Shown in pieces: positions 42,214 through 50,991 of a stretch of 64,000 nt of DNA. Both the position numbers and the translations under genes were made by a program. Each line of letters opens with the position of its first letter. Position 1 is the stretch's first letter. Below the pieces are notes generated by a model. The model worked only from the letters and a program-made list of their open reading frames with translations, ran no database searches and was not told where the DNA came from. Location of the stretch: NCBI GenBank assembly GCA_040221095.1, contig JAVJVP010000008.1, forward strand, positions 558,001 through 622,000, given 5' to 3'. The stretch comes from UBA1479 sp040221095. GTDB taxonomy: Bacteria; Pseudomonadota; Alphaproteobacteria; Rhodospirillales; Casp-alpha2.

Positions 42214-42235
42214 ACAATATATAATATGTGAATGT
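42214..42235. promoter_or_regulatory. AT-rich element upstream of the chemoreceptor gene
   Basis: ACAA-N12-GAATGT is similar in composition and ACA-to-GAAT spacing to the sox-region elements. It lies about 50 bases upstream of the chemoreceptor start (42168). It may simply be an AT-rich promoter core. Confidence 0.3.
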
Positions 42236-42290
42236 TTCTTGGGGGCAACACCGCTGTGTCGGAGCGGAAATGGCCTTGCCGACGGCCTGG

Positions 42291-44147
42291 TCAGTTCAGA
42301 CGAACCGCCGCGTAGGATCCGGGCGCGTCCTCGATGGCCGCCAGCTTGCCGTCACCGGGACTGCGCGCGGCGACCTGACCGGCGGATTTTTTCGCAATCC
42401 ACTTCTGCCAGTCCGGCCACCACGAGCCCTCGTGGCGGGTTGCCGCATTGAGCCAGGCATCCGGGTCCTTGGGCGCCTTGGCGTTGGTCCAATGGCAGTA
42501 CTTGTTCGCCGCCGGCGGGTTGATGACGCCCGCGATATGGCCCGAGGCCGACAACACGAAGCGCACCGGCCCGGCGTAAAGCTGGGTCGCCGCATAAGTC
42601 GATTTCCACGGCGCGATATGGTCGTCGGAGGTCGACAGCATGTAGACCGGGGTCTTGATCCTGGTCAGGTCAATGGGCGTGCCGGCAAGCGTGATGCCGC
42701 CCGGCGTCACCAGCCGGTTTTCCAGGTACATCTTGCGCAGGTACATGCCGTGCATCATGGCGGGCATGCGCGTGTTGTCGGCATTCCAGTACAGCAGGTC
42801 GAAGGCCATGGGCTCGCGGCCCAGAAGGTAATTGTTCACGACGAAGGACCAGATCAGGTCGTTGTCCCGCATCATGTTGAACACCTGGCTCATGTGGCTG
42901 CCTTCCAGGTAGCCCTTGTCCGCCATGTGCTGCTCGAGCAGTTGCAGTTGCTCGTCGTCGATGAACACGCCCAGTTCCCCGGGCTCCGAGAAATCCGTCA
43001 TGGTCGTGAAGAAGGTCGCGGAAGCCACCCGGTCAGCGGTGTGGGCGGCGCCTTCCGGCTGCGCCGCCAGATAGGCCAAGGTCGCCGCCGTCAGGGTGCC
43101 GCCGATGCAGTAGCCGATGATGTTGACGCTGGCCTCGCCGGTGGCGTCCCGGATCGCGTCCATGGCCGCCAGCGGGCCTTCGAGCATGTAGTCCTCGAAA
43201 GACTTGTCGGCCAGGCTCTCGTCCGGATTGACCCAGGATATGACGAACACCGTATGCCCCTGGTCGACCGCCCATTTGATGAACGAATTCTTGGGCTGCA
43301 GATCCAGGATATAGAACTTGTTGATCCAGGGCGGCACGATCAGTAGCGGCCGCCTGGCCACCTTTTCCGTGGTCGGCGCGTATTGGATCAGCTGCATCAG
43401 GTCGTTCTGGAACACCACCTTGCCCGGGCTGACGGCGATGTTTTGCCCCAGGGTGAAGGCCGTTTCGTCGGTCATGGAAATGCGCAGTTGGCCCTCGCCG
43501 CGCTCCAGGTCCGTCAGCAGATGATCCAGGCCCTTGACCAGGTTCTCGCCCTTGGTGTCGAGGGTGTGCTGAATGACCTTGGGGTTGGTCGCCGCGAAAT
43601 TCGTCGGGGCCAGGGCATTGACCCATTGGCGGGTATAGAAGTTGACCTTGTCCCGGGTCTTGGAGTCCAGGCCGTCGACGTCGCTGACCGCCTCGCGGAT
43701 CCAGTTCGACGTCAACAGGTAGGATTGTTTCAAGGTGTCGAACAGGACGTTTTCCGACCAAGCATCGTCCTTGAACCGCTTGTCATCGGGGGCCGGCACG
43801 GCCACCGGGGCGGCGGCCTCGCCGTTCAGGCGCTTGGATGCGGCGTCGAACAGGTCGGCATATCCCTGCCACAGCTTGGATTGCGCCTCGGCCAATTTGG
43901 CCGGGTCCTGCAGCATGGCCGCTCCCAGTTCGAAGAACGCCTTGCCGACCACCAGCGGGTCGGGAATCTGAAAACCCTGCTGTTCCGCCTGGCGGTCCCA
44001 GAACTGCTGCATGATGCGCTGGCAGCGCTCGTTCAGCGCCTGGGCGGCGCGCTGCGCCGCCTCCGCGTCGGGAAACGGCGTTTCCGGCCCGGTTTTGGCT
44101 TCCGTGACGCCGATGCGGGGCGGAGACTTCTTGGATGTCTTGGTCAT
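42291..44147 (-). CDS. phaC: Class I poly(3-hydroxyalkanoate) synthase
   Basis: PhaC polymerises hydroxyacyl-CoA into PHA granules. The 618-residue length fits class I. The lipase-like box GYCIGGT contains the catalytic Cys; WVNPDESLADKSFEDYMLEGP, the MSTSDDHIAPW-type LSTSDDHIAPWKSTY (Asp region) and SGHIAGVINPPA (catalytic His) complete the triad. The N-terminal domain has the expected FWDRQAEQQGF...WFDAASKR-type region. I started at the ATG at 44145-44147; a longer reading to 44315 crosses an intergenic stretch. No phaA, phaB or phasin gene is adjacent. Confidence 0.96.
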   Translation of the reverse strand: MTKTSKKSPPRIGVTEAKTGPETPFPDAEAAQRAAQALNERCQRIMQQFWDRQAEQQGFQIPDPLVVGKAFFELGAAMLQDPAKLAEAQSKLWQGYADLFDAASKRLNGEAAAPVAVPAPDDKRFKDDAWSENVLFDTLKQSYLLTSNWIREAVSDVDGLDSKTRDKVNFYTRQWVNALAPTNFAATNPKVIQHTLDTKGENLVKGLDHLLTDLERGEGQLRISMTDETAFTLGQNIAVSPGKVVFQNDLMQLIQYAPTTEKVARRPLLIVPPWINKFYILDLQPKNSFIKWAVDQGHTVFVISWVNPDESLADKSFEDYMLEGPLAAMDAIRDATGEASVNIIGYCIGGTLTAATLAYLAAQPEGAAHTADRVASATFFTTMTDFSEPGELGVFIDDEQLQLLEQHMADKGYLEGSHMSQVFNMMRDNDLIWSFVVNNYLLGREPMAFDLLYWNADNTRMPAMMHGMYLRKMYLENRLVTPGGITLAGTPIDLTRIKTPVYMLSTSDDHIAPWKSTYAATQLYAGPVRFVLSASGHIAGVINPPAANKYCHWTNAKAPKDPDAWLNAATRHEGSWWPDWQKWIAKKSAGQVAARSPGDGKLAAIEDAPGSYAAVRLN

Positions 44148-44305
44148 GCGGCCAGATTCCAGCAATGGACGGCGACGGCTGACACCAGTGTACCGTTGTT
44201 TGCCGGGCCGCGTCACGGGCTGACCTTGTGAATCGCGCTTTTCCCGCACAGGCCCGGCGGCTACAAGCATGACGGGGGACGCCCAGAGGGGATAACGGAG
44301 GACCC

Positions 44306-45703
44306 ATGCCCGCATTGCCCGTGACCATGACCCTGCCCAGGTGGACGGCGCTTGCCGTGTTCTCCCTGGCGGTCGTTATGCTGCTTGCCCCCACGCCCGA
44401 AGGCTGGGAGCCCAAGGTCCTGCGCGGGGCGGCGCTGGTGCTGTTCGCCATGGGCTTTTTCGCCACCGGGGTGATGCCCGAATTCGTCACCGGCCTGGCC
44501 TTCTTCGCCGTCGCCTCGCTGATCGCCGTGGCGCCGGCGGAAGTGATCTTCGCCGGCTGGTCGTCGACCGCCCTGTGGCTGACCTTCGGCGGCCTGATCG
44601 TCGGCATCGCGGTGACCCGCACGGGCCTGGGCAGCCGCCTGGCGGCACGCCTGACCGGCCTGTTCGGCGAGACCTACCGGGCCCAGGTCGCGGCCATGGT
44701 GCTGGTTGGCGTGGCGCTATCGTTCCTCATGCCCTCGACCATGGGACGGGTGATCCTTCTGGTGCCCATCGCCCTGGCCTTGGCCGACCGCCTGGGCTTC
44801 GCCGAGGGCCGCAACGGGCGCTACGGCCTGGTCATGGCCGTGGCCTGCGGCACCTGGATGCCGGCCGTCGCCATCCTGCCCGCCAACGTGCCCAACATGG
44901 TCCTGGCCGGCACGGCGGAAACGCTCTACGGCCTGCATTTCACCTACGGCGCCTATCTGCTGTTGCACTTTCCGATCACCGGGGTTCTCAAGGCCATCGC
45001 CATCTATTTCGCCGTGCTGATGCTGTTTCCCGACCGCGCCGACGGGGCCGCCGCCCGGGCCGAAACGGCGGCGCCCATGAGCCGCGACGAAACGGTCCTG
45101 GCCTGGGTGCTGACGGTCACCCTGGCCCTTTGGGCGCTTGATTTCTGGCACGGCGTGTCGCCGGCCTGGATCGCCCTGTCGGCGGGGGTCATCTGCCTGC
45201 TGCCCGGCGTCGATCTGGTGACCAAAGACGACTTCATGACCCGCTTCAACACCGCCTCGGTGATCTATATCGCCGCCGTGCTGTCCGTCGCCGCGATCAT
45301 CGTCGATTCCGGGGTGGGGCGGGAACTGGCGGCCCGCATCCTGCCGCTGCTACCCCTCGATCCCGCAACACCCGCGACCAACTTCGCGACCCTGATCGGT
45401 CTGGGGTCGGCCACCGGCCTTCTGGCCACGGCGCCCAGCGTGCCCGCCGTGCTGCCGCCCTTCGCCCAGGACCTGGCCGCGGCCACGGGCTTTCCCCTGG
45501 TGACCGTGCTGATGACCTTCGTGCTGGGCTATTCGACCATGTTCCTGCCCTATCAGGTGCCGCCGCTGGTGGTGGCCCTGCAACTGGGCGGCGTCAGCCT
45601 GCGCCAGGCCGGGCGATTCACGCTGCTGCTGGCGGCGCTGACCATCGTCTTTCTGTTGCCGCTGAGCTTCCTGTGGTGGCGGTTCCTGGGCTATCTGCCG
45701 TAA
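44306..45703 (+). CDS. SLC13 (DASS)-type anion transporter
   Basis: A 465-residue integral membrane protein with about 11-12 segments of the SLC13/CitT family (LWLTFGGLIVGIAVTRTGLGSRLA, FLMPSTMGRVILLVPIALALADR in parts). Proline- and small-residue hairpins STMGR and a second-half TAPSVPAVLPPF correspond to the SNT-like substrate motifs, although the canonical SNT triplet is altered. Possible substrates are dicarboxylates or sulfate; sulfate export would suit a sulfur oxidiser but is speculative. It is divergent from phaC and followed 9 bases later by a GDCCVxC protein gene. Confidence 0.85.
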   Translation: MPALPVTMTLPRWTALAVFSLAVVMLLAPTPEGWEPKVLRGAALVLFAMGFFATGVMPEFVTGLAFFAVASLIAVAPAEVIFAGWSSTALWLTFGGLIVGIAVTRTGLGSRLAARLTGLFGETYRAQVAAMVLVGVALSFLMPSTMGRVILLVPIALALADRLGFAEGRNGRYGLVMAVACGTWMPAVAILPANVPNMVLAGTAETLYGLHFTYGAYLLLHFPITGVLKAIAIYFAVLMLFPDRADGAAARAETAAPMSRDETVLAWVLTVTLALWALDFWHGVSPAWIALSAGVICLLPGVDLVTKDDFMTRFNTASVIYIAAVLSVAAIIVDSGVGRELAARILPLLPLDPATPATNFATLIGLGSATGLLATAPSVPAVLPPFAQDLAAATGFPLVTVLMTFVLGYSTMFLPYQVPPLVVALQLGGVSLRQAGRFTLLLAALTIVFLLPLSFLWWRFLGYLP

Positions 45704-45712
45704 GATCACGGC

Positions 45713-45931
45713 ATGAGCATCGACGGCCCGATTTCCCTGATCACGACCGTGACCTGCCCGATGTGCGGGCATACGGCGACGGAAGTCATGCCGACGGACC
45801 AGTGCATCTATTATTACGAATGCATGGAATGCGGCAGCCTGTTGAAGCCGGAACCGGGCGACTGCTGCGTGTTCTGTTCCTACGGCTCCAACGCCTGCCC
45901 GCCGGCCCAGGCCCGTTCGGGCCGGCCCTAG
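45713..45931 (+). CDS. GDCCVxC-domain small cysteine-rich protein
   Basis: A 72-residue protein with nine cysteines in three groups: CPMC (15-18), C31 and CMEC (37-40), and GDCCVFC (49-55), plus C62 in NACPPAQ. The GDCCVxC family signature is clear. Some members have selenocysteine in the motif; here all positions are Cys. The family is small, with no proven function, and is likely a metal- or thiol-handling protein. It lies 9 bases after the SLC13 gene and so is probably co-transcribed. Confidence 0.9.
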   Translation: MSIDGPISLITTVTCPMCGHTATEVMPTDQCIYYYECMECGSLLKPEPGDCCVFCSYGSNACPPAQARSGRP

Positions 45932-45932
45932 C

Positions 45933-46340
45933 CTAGATTCCGCCCAGGCGGGTGTCTTCCTCGGTCGAGCGGTATTTGTACTGCAGGCCCACGGCCATGC
46001 CCTTCAAGGGCACCATGATGCCGAGGGTCAGCAACGTGCCGAGGGGAATCCACAGCAGCAGATGGACCCAGACGGGGGGCTCGTAGACGACCTCCAGCCC
46101 CAGCGCCAGGCCGACGATGATCCCGCCGATGATCAGCAGCACCGGCACCACGGGCCCGTCGCCCGTGTCGTGGCCCTGGAAGCTCATGCCGCAGGCGCCG
46201 CAGGTATCGGCGACCTTGAGGTAGCCCTTGAACAGGCGGCCCTCGCCGCAGCGCGGGCAGCGGCCACGGATGCCGTGCAGTACCGGCGCCGTGCCGTCGG
46301 CGGCGGCGTCAGGGGACGGGGGGCTCGCAAGGTCGTTCAT
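45933..46340 (-). CDS. DUF983 family membrane protein
   Basis: A 135-residue protein with an N-terminal zinc-ribbon-like pair of CxxC motifs (RCPRCGEGRLF and CGACG) followed by two membrane helices (VPVLLIIGGIIVGLALGL and VHLLLWIPLGTLLTLGIMVPL). DUF983 genes regularly follow cytochrome c oxidase genes in alphaproteobacteria, and this one lies downstream of ctaE, 151 bases and one terminator away. A role in oxidase assembly is suggested by context only. It is convergent with the GDCCVxC gene. Confidence 0.9.
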   Translation of the reverse strand: MNDLASPPSPDAAADGTAPVLHGIRGRCPRCGEGRLFKGYLKVADTCGACGMSFQGHDTGDGPVVPVLLIIGGIIVGLALGLEVVYEPPVWVHLLLWIPLGTLLTLGIMVPLKGMAVGLQYKYRSTEEDTRLGGI

Positions 46341-46433
46341 GGCAGACTCCTGAAAATTCTACATCCCCCAGACGTGAAATGAAGATAAGGCGGCAATGCC
46401 CCGATTACCAGCCGCCGGTGGCGGAAAGCGGGC

Positions 46434-46466
46434 AAAAAGAAAACGCTCCCCCGAGGGGGAGCGTTT
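46434..46466 (-). terminator. Rho-independent terminator after ctaE
   Basis: On the minus strand AAACGCTCCCCC/GGGGGAGCGTTT forms a nearly perfect stem with a tiny CGAG loop, followed by TTCTTTTT. It lies 26 bases after the ctaE stop and before the DUF983 gene. Confidence 0.92.
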
Positions 46467-46491
46467 CCGAAACCAAAGGATCGTGGCTGTC

Positions 46492-47304
46492 CTAGAGAAG
46501 CTGGGTCGCGGACCCCTTGCCCCACCAGTAGACGGCGATGAACAGGAACAGCCAGACCACATCGACGAAGTGCCAGTACCAGGCGGCGGCTTCGAAGCCG
46601 ATGTGCTTTTCCGCCGTGAAGTGGCCCTTCGACGCCCGGAACAGACAGACCAGCAGGAAGGTCGTCCCGACGATGACGTGGAAGCCGTGGAAGCCGGTGG
46701 CCAGATAGAAGGTCGACGGATAGATGCCGTCCTTCAGGCCGAAGGCCGCGTGGTGATATTCGTAGGCCTGGAAACCCGTGAAGATCATGCCCAGGATGAC
46801 CGTATAGACCAGCCAGCGCGCGCACATCTTGTTGTCGCCGTGGCGGATCGCATGGTGGGCGACCGTCACCGTGGCGCCCGAGGTCAGCAGGATCAGGGTG
46901 TTCAGGAACGGAATGTTCCAGGGATTGAAGGGCATGATGTCCTTGGGCGGCCACGGCACGGTGGCGACATTCGACAGGAACGGCACCGAGGCGTGGAAAA
47001 AGGCCCAGAAGAAGGCGAAGAAGAACATCACTTCCGAGGCGATGAACAGCAGCATGCCGACGCGCAGGCCGTGCGAGACCACGTCCGTGTGGTACTTGCG
47101 GGTCAGGCTTTCGGCGATCACGTCCTTCCACCATCCGTAGAAGGTGTAGAACATGATGACGAAACCGGCCGCCATCAGGTACCAGGGGCCGCCGTGCATG
47201 AACCAGATGCTGCCGCAGGCCGTCAACAGGGCCGCCACCGATCCCACGACGGGCCACTTCGAGGGCTCCACCATGTGGAAGGGATGATTACCGCCACTCG
47301 CCAT
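46492..47304 (-). CDS. ctaE: Cytochrome c oxidase subunit III
   Basis: A 270-residue, seven-helix subunit III of aa3-type oxidase. Family features are HPFHMVEPSKWPV at the start, LFIASEVMFFFAFFWAFFH with the conserved Glu, the CWPP-like PWPPKDIMPFNPW, FEYHHAAF-type QAYEYHHAAFGL and WYWHFVDVVWLFLF at the end. It is the last oxidase gene before a terminator. No surf1 gene follows, unlike many alphaproteobacterial loci. Confidence 0.97.
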   Translation of the reverse strand: MASGGNHPFHMVEPSKWPVVGSVAALLTACGSIWFMHGGPWYLMAAGFVIMFYTFYGWWKDVIAESLTRKYHTDVVSHGLRVGMLLFIASEVMFFFAFFWAFFHASVPFLSNVATVPWPPKDIMPFNPWNIPFLNTLILLTSGATVTVAHHAIRHGDNKMCARWLVYTVILGMIFTGFQAYEYHHAAFGLKDGIYPSTFYLATGFHGFHVIVGTTFLLVCLFRASKGHFTAEKHIGFEAAAWYWHFVDVVWLFLFIAVYWWGKGSATQLL

Positions 47305-47372
47305 TCTTTTTACTCCCTTTGGTCGTTCGTAGGGGGAACCGGAGTTCCCGTAAGCCTGTCAGATGAAACCGG

Positions 47373-47981
47373 TCAACCGCCCGGGCGCGTGTCGCCTATG
47401 GCGACGGCGCTGGTCTTTTGAACGGCGGGGGCGGCATCAGCCGCCCGGTGAAACGTGTAGGACAGCACGATTTCGCGCACGTCCTTGGTGTTGGTGTCCG
47501 TGAAGAACTCCGGATCGACGTAGAACTGCACCGGCATGTCGACCTGCTCGCCGGGCTGCAGGGTCTGTTCGGTAAAGCAGAAACAGTCGATCTTGGTGAA
47601 GTAGATGCCCGCCTTGTACGGCGTCACGTTGAAGCTGGCCGTGCCGGTAACCGGCCTGCTGTCATTATTCTTGGCGGAATAGAAGGCAAGCGCCTGTTCC
47701 CCGGCATGGAGCGTCACCCGGCGTTGTTCCGGGCGGAACTCCCAGTTCAGGTCGCGCGCCACGTTGGCGTCGAAGGCAATGGTCACCGTCTTGCCCTGCA
47801 TGGCCGCCGGAACGGCCTTGGTGGCGTCCGACACCTGGGTCGTGCCGCCATAGCCGGTGACCTGACAGAACAGCTGGTACAACGGGACCGACGCATAGGA
47901 CAGGCCGACCATGCCGCCGACAACGGCGAACAGCGCAAGCGCCGTCCGCCGGTTGTTGGAATTGCGGGGTTGCCGTGACAC
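47373..47981 (-). CDS. ctaG: Cytochrome c oxidase assembly protein CtaG/Cox11
   Basis: A 202-residue copper chaperone that loads the CuB site of subunit I. It has one N-terminal membrane anchor (ALALFAVVGGMVGLSYASVPLYQLFC) and a periplasmic beta domain with the copper motif CFCF in KIDCFCFTEQ. GYGGTT and the VDPEFFTD stretch are family hallmarks. A GTG start at 47979-47981 has GAGGA 9 bases upstream. It lies between ctaD and ctaE as usual. Confidence 0.95.
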   Translation of the reverse strand: MSRQPRNSNNRRTALALFAVVGGMVGLSYASVPLYQLFCQVTGYGGTTQVSDATKAVPAAMQGKTVTIAFDANVARDLNWEFRPEQRRVTLHAGEQALAFYSAKNNDSRPVTGTASFNVTPYKAGIYFTKIDCFCFTEQTLQPGEQVDMPVQFYVDPEFFTDTNTKDVREIVLSYTFHRAADAAPAVQKTSAVAIGDTRPGG

Positions 47982-48017
47982 GGGCGGGGTCCTCGTTGCC
48001 TGTTCCGGTGCCGGGCC

Positions 48018-49643
48018 TTAGTGGGCCTCGGCCTTGCCGGTCATGTCGGGCACGTCCTCGAAGGTATGGAACGGCGCCGGGCTGTCGACGGTCCATTCCA
48101 GGGTCGTGGCGCCGACGCCCCAGGGGTTGGCTGCCGCCGGCTTGCCGGCGGACAGCGTGCGCCACACGACGACGAAGAACAGCAGCGTGCCGGCGATGGT
48201 CACCAGGGCGCCGATCGACGACACCATGTTCCAGCCCGAATAGACGTCGGGATAATCCTGGATACGGCGCGGCATGCCGGCCATGCCCAGGAAGTGCTGC
48301 GGGAAGAACAGAATGTTGACGCCGATGAAGGTCACCCAGAAGTGCAGGCGGCCCAGGCCTTCCGGATACTGGCGGCCGGACATCTTGCCGATCCAGTAGT
48401 ACCAGCCGGCGAAGATGGCGAACACGGCGCCGAGCGACAGCACGTAATGGAAGTGGGCGACCACATAATAGGTGTCGTGGAAGGCCAGATCGACGCCCGA
48501 GTTGGCCAGGACCACGCCGGTCACGCCGCCGACCACGAACAGGAAGATGAAGCCGATGGCCCACAGCATGGGCGTGTCGAAGCGGATCGACCCGCCCCAC
48601 ATGGTCGCGATCCACGAGAAGATCTTAACCCCCGTGGGCACGGCGATGACCATCGTGGCGGCCACGAAATAGGCCCGCGTTTCCACGTTCAGGCCGACCG
48701 TATACATGTGGTGGGCCCATACGACGAAGCCGATGAAGCCGATCGAGACCATGGCGTAGGCCATGCCGAGATAGCCGAACACCGGCTTCTTGGAGAAGGT
48801 CGAGACGATCTGCGAGACGATGCCGAAGGCCGGCACGATCATGATGTAGACCTCGGGGTGGCCGAAGAACCAGAACAGGTGCTGCCACAGGATCGGATCG
48901 CCGCCGCCGGACGGCACGAAGAAGGTGGTGCCGAAGTTACGGTCGGTCAGCAGCATGGTCAGGCAGCCCGCCAGAACCGGCAGGGCCAGCAGCAGCAGGA
49001 AGGCCGTGATCAGGATCGACCACACGAACAGCGGCATGCGGTGAATGGTCATGCCGGGGGCGCGCATGTTGAGGATCGTGACGATGAAGTTGATGGCGCC
49101 CAGGATCGACGAGGCCCCCGCCACGTGCAGCGACAGGATCGCGAAGTCGACGGCCATGGTCGGATGGAAATCGATGCTGGAAAGCGGCGGGTAGACGGTC
49201 CAGCCCGTGCCGGCGCCGCCGCCGATGATGCCCGAGAAGATCAGCAGCACCGTGGAGGCGACCAACAGCCAGAACGAAATGTTGTTCATGCGCGGGAACG
49301 CCATGTCGGGGGCGCCGATCATCATCGGCACGAACCAGTTGCCGAATCCGCCGATCAGCGCCGGCATGACCACGAAGAACACCATGAGGAAGCCGTGCGC
49401 CGTGACCAGAACGTTATAGAAGTGCGCGTCGGTGATGTATTGGATGCCCGGTTCGGCCAGTTCCAGGCGGATCAGCCAGGACGCCGCTCCGCCCAGGATG
49501 GCGGCGAAAATCGCGACCACCATGTACATGGTCCCGATGTCCTTGTGGTTGGTGGAGTAAAGCCACCGCCCAATGCCCTTAGGAGCGTGGTTGTGATCGT
49601 CGTGCCCGCCGTGTCCGTCGTGGGCGCTCACTTCACTGGCCAT
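48018..49643 (-). CDS. ctaD: Cytochrome c oxidase subunit I
   Basis: A 541-residue catalytic subunit of aa3-type oxidase. It has the low-spin heme His in TAHGFLMVFF, CuB ligands in FGHPEVYIMI (with the cross-linked Tyr) and AHHMYTVG, and heme ligands in VVAHFHYVLSLGAV. The D channel start GNWFVPMMIGAPDMAFPRMNN in parts and the K-channel Lys region (SWIATMWGGS) are also visible. N-terminal His-rich segment HDGHGGHDDHNH is unusual in length but is seen in related species. Confidence 0.98.
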   Translation of the reverse strand: MASEVSAHDGHGGHDDHNHAPKGIGRWLYSTNHKDIGTMYMVVAIFAAILGGAASWLIRLELAEPGIQYITDAHFYNVLVTAHGFLMVFFVVMPALIGGFGNWFVPMMIGAPDMAFPRMNNISFWLLVASTVLLIFSGIIGGGAGTGWTVYPPLSSIDFHPTMAVDFAILSLHVAGASSILGAINFIVTILNMRAPGMTIHRMPLFVWSILITAFLLLLALPVLAGCLTMLLTDRNFGTTFFVPSGGGDPILWQHLFWFFGHPEVYIMIVPAFGIVSQIVSTFSKKPVFGYLGMAYAMVSIGFIGFVVWAHHMYTVGLNVETRAYFVAATMVIAVPTGVKIFSWIATMWGGSIRFDTPMLWAIGFIFLFVVGGVTGVVLANSGVDLAFHDTYYVVAHFHYVLSLGAVFAIFAGWYYWIGKMSGRQYPEGLGRLHFWVTFIGVNILFFPQHFLGMAGMPRRIQDYPDVYSGWNMVSSIGALVTIAGTLLFFVVVWRTLSAGKPAAANPWGVGATTLEWTVDSPAPFHTFEDVPDMTGKAEAH

Positions 49644-49724
49644 GGGTCAACCTCTTCTCGTTCCGTTGTATTGCGGCCGCCGCGGCGTGCCGTGAATTGC
49701 TGAAATGCCGAACAAACCGCCCGG

Positions 49725-50585
49725 TCAGTCTTTGACCTGGGCGACCTTAACCCGGGCCTCGCCGGCCGCCGGGGCCGGCATGGAGTCGGCGAATTTCGCC
49801 TTCGCCGTCGCCACCCAGGCCGCAAATTCTTCCTTCGAGACCGCCTTGACGTGGATCGGCATGTAGGCATGGCCGACGCCGCAGAGTTCGGAGCATTGGC
49901 CGTAATAGTCGCCCGGCTTGGTGATCCGCACCCAGTTTTCGTTGGTCCGGCCGGGCACGGCGTCCAGCTTCAGGCCGAAGGCCGGCATGGCCCAGTTGTG
50001 GATCACGTCGTCAGCGGTCTGCAGCACGCGGATGTTCGTGTCGACCGGCAGGACCACCGTGTTGTCCACGGTCAGCAGGCGCGGCTGGCCGGGCTTCAGG
50101 TCTTCGGTCTGGACCATCTGGCTGTCGAAGCCGAAATCGCCCTGGTCCGGATATTTATAGGACCAGTACCACTGCCGCCCCGTGACCTTCAGGGTCATGT
50201 CCGGGTTTTCATACTTGTCCTGGAAGAACAGCAGCTTGAACGACGGCACCGCGATCACCACCAGAATGATGATCGGCACCACGGTCCACACCACCTCAAT
50301 GAAGGTGTTGTGAGTCGTCTTCGACGGGACCGGGTTGGCCTTTTCGTTGAACTTGACGATCACGTAGAGCAGCAGGAACATCACGAACAGCGTGATGATC
50401 GTGATGATCCAGAACAGCAAGTTATGGAAATCTTCGATCTGCTCCATGACCGGGGACGCGGCTTCCTGGAAGTTCATCTGCCAGGGCGTCGCGATGCCGT
50501 CCGCCAGGGCGCTGCCGCCGAAGGAAAGAAGGAAAAGTGCGGCACCTGTGATCAGGGCGTGCAATCTCAAGGTCATGGTCCTCAT
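49725..50585 (-). CDS. ctaC: Cytochrome c oxidase subunit II
   Basis: A 286-residue subunit II with a signal peptide, two membrane helices (LLFWIITIITLFVMFLLLYVIV and VVWTVVPIIILVVIAVPSF) and a cupredoxin domain. CuA ligands are in YYGQCSELCGVGHAYMP, and the aromatic electron-entry stretch GRQWYWSYKYPD is intact. There is no fused cytochrome c domain, so it is the aa3 rather than caa3 form. It heads the minus-strand oxidase operon. Confidence 0.97.
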   Translation of the reverse strand: MRTMTLRLHALITGAALFLLSFGGSALADGIATPWQMNFQEAASPVMEQIEDFHNLLFWIITIITLFVMFLLLYVIVKFNEKANPVPSKTTHNTFIEVVWTVVPIIILVVIAVPSFKLLFFQDKYENPDMTLKVTGRQWYWSYKYPDQGDFGFDSQMVQTEDLKPGQPRLLTVDNTVVLPVDTNIRVLQTADDVIHNWAMPAFGLKLDAVPGRTNENWVRITKPGDYYGQCSELCGVGHAYMPIHVKAVSKEEFAAWVATAKAKFADSMPAPAAGEARVKVAQVKD

Positions 50586-50888
50586 CCGAAATTACCGGGC
50601 ATTGGGATTTACACTCAAAAGACGTTAATCCGTTAGGCCCTTGTTTCTTAACCCATTCTGCCTACGCCCGGCCGCGCGCGATGGCGCCTCGCCGCCGGGG
50701 AGACGAGAGGTCTTAGCTACCATCCCCCGGCGGCATTGCAAAGGCTTTTTTACCCTGGACAAACGGCCTAATAGCCTTGATTTTCCGCGCTCAAGGTCCA
50801 ATCTGGGGCGGGCGGCCCCTTGCCCCCGGCGACACGGCGACGCTCCGCCCCGACAGGCCTGCGGCGCGAATTAAGTAAGGAATGCAAG
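50586..50888. other. 303-base divergent intergenic region between ctaC and the small membrane peptide gene
   Basis: No gene longer than a few codons is credible here. The region must hold promoters for the ctaC operon (minus) and for the DUF420/HCO-like/ctaB unit (plus). TTGCAA near 50735 and a moderately AT-rich stretch 50748-50790 are candidates for the plus-strand promoter, but I cannot fix -35/-10 boxes. Confidence 0.4.
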
Positions 50889-50978
50889 ATGATGAAGAAC
50901 TGGCAGTTGGGCGCCATCCTGGCCGCCGTGGCGGTGACGATGTACCTGCTTTTCTGGCTCAACATGACGACCCGCTAG
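50889..50978 (+). CDS. 29-residue single-pass membrane peptide
   Basis: A very short frame (ATG 50889 or 50892 to TAG 50976-50978) encodes MMKNWQLGAILAAVAVTM followed by YLLFWLNMTTR, one hydrophobic helix with a short charged end. AAGGA lies 8 bases upstream, and the next gene begins 13 bases after the stop, so it looks translated as the first gene of the operon. It is similar in size and style to small accessory subunits of terminal oxidases such as CcoQ or CydX, but no sequence match is claimed. Confidence 0.6.
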   Translation: MMKNWQLGAILAAVAVTMYLLFWLNMTTR

Positions 50979-50991
50979 ACCGCCCGCCGTC

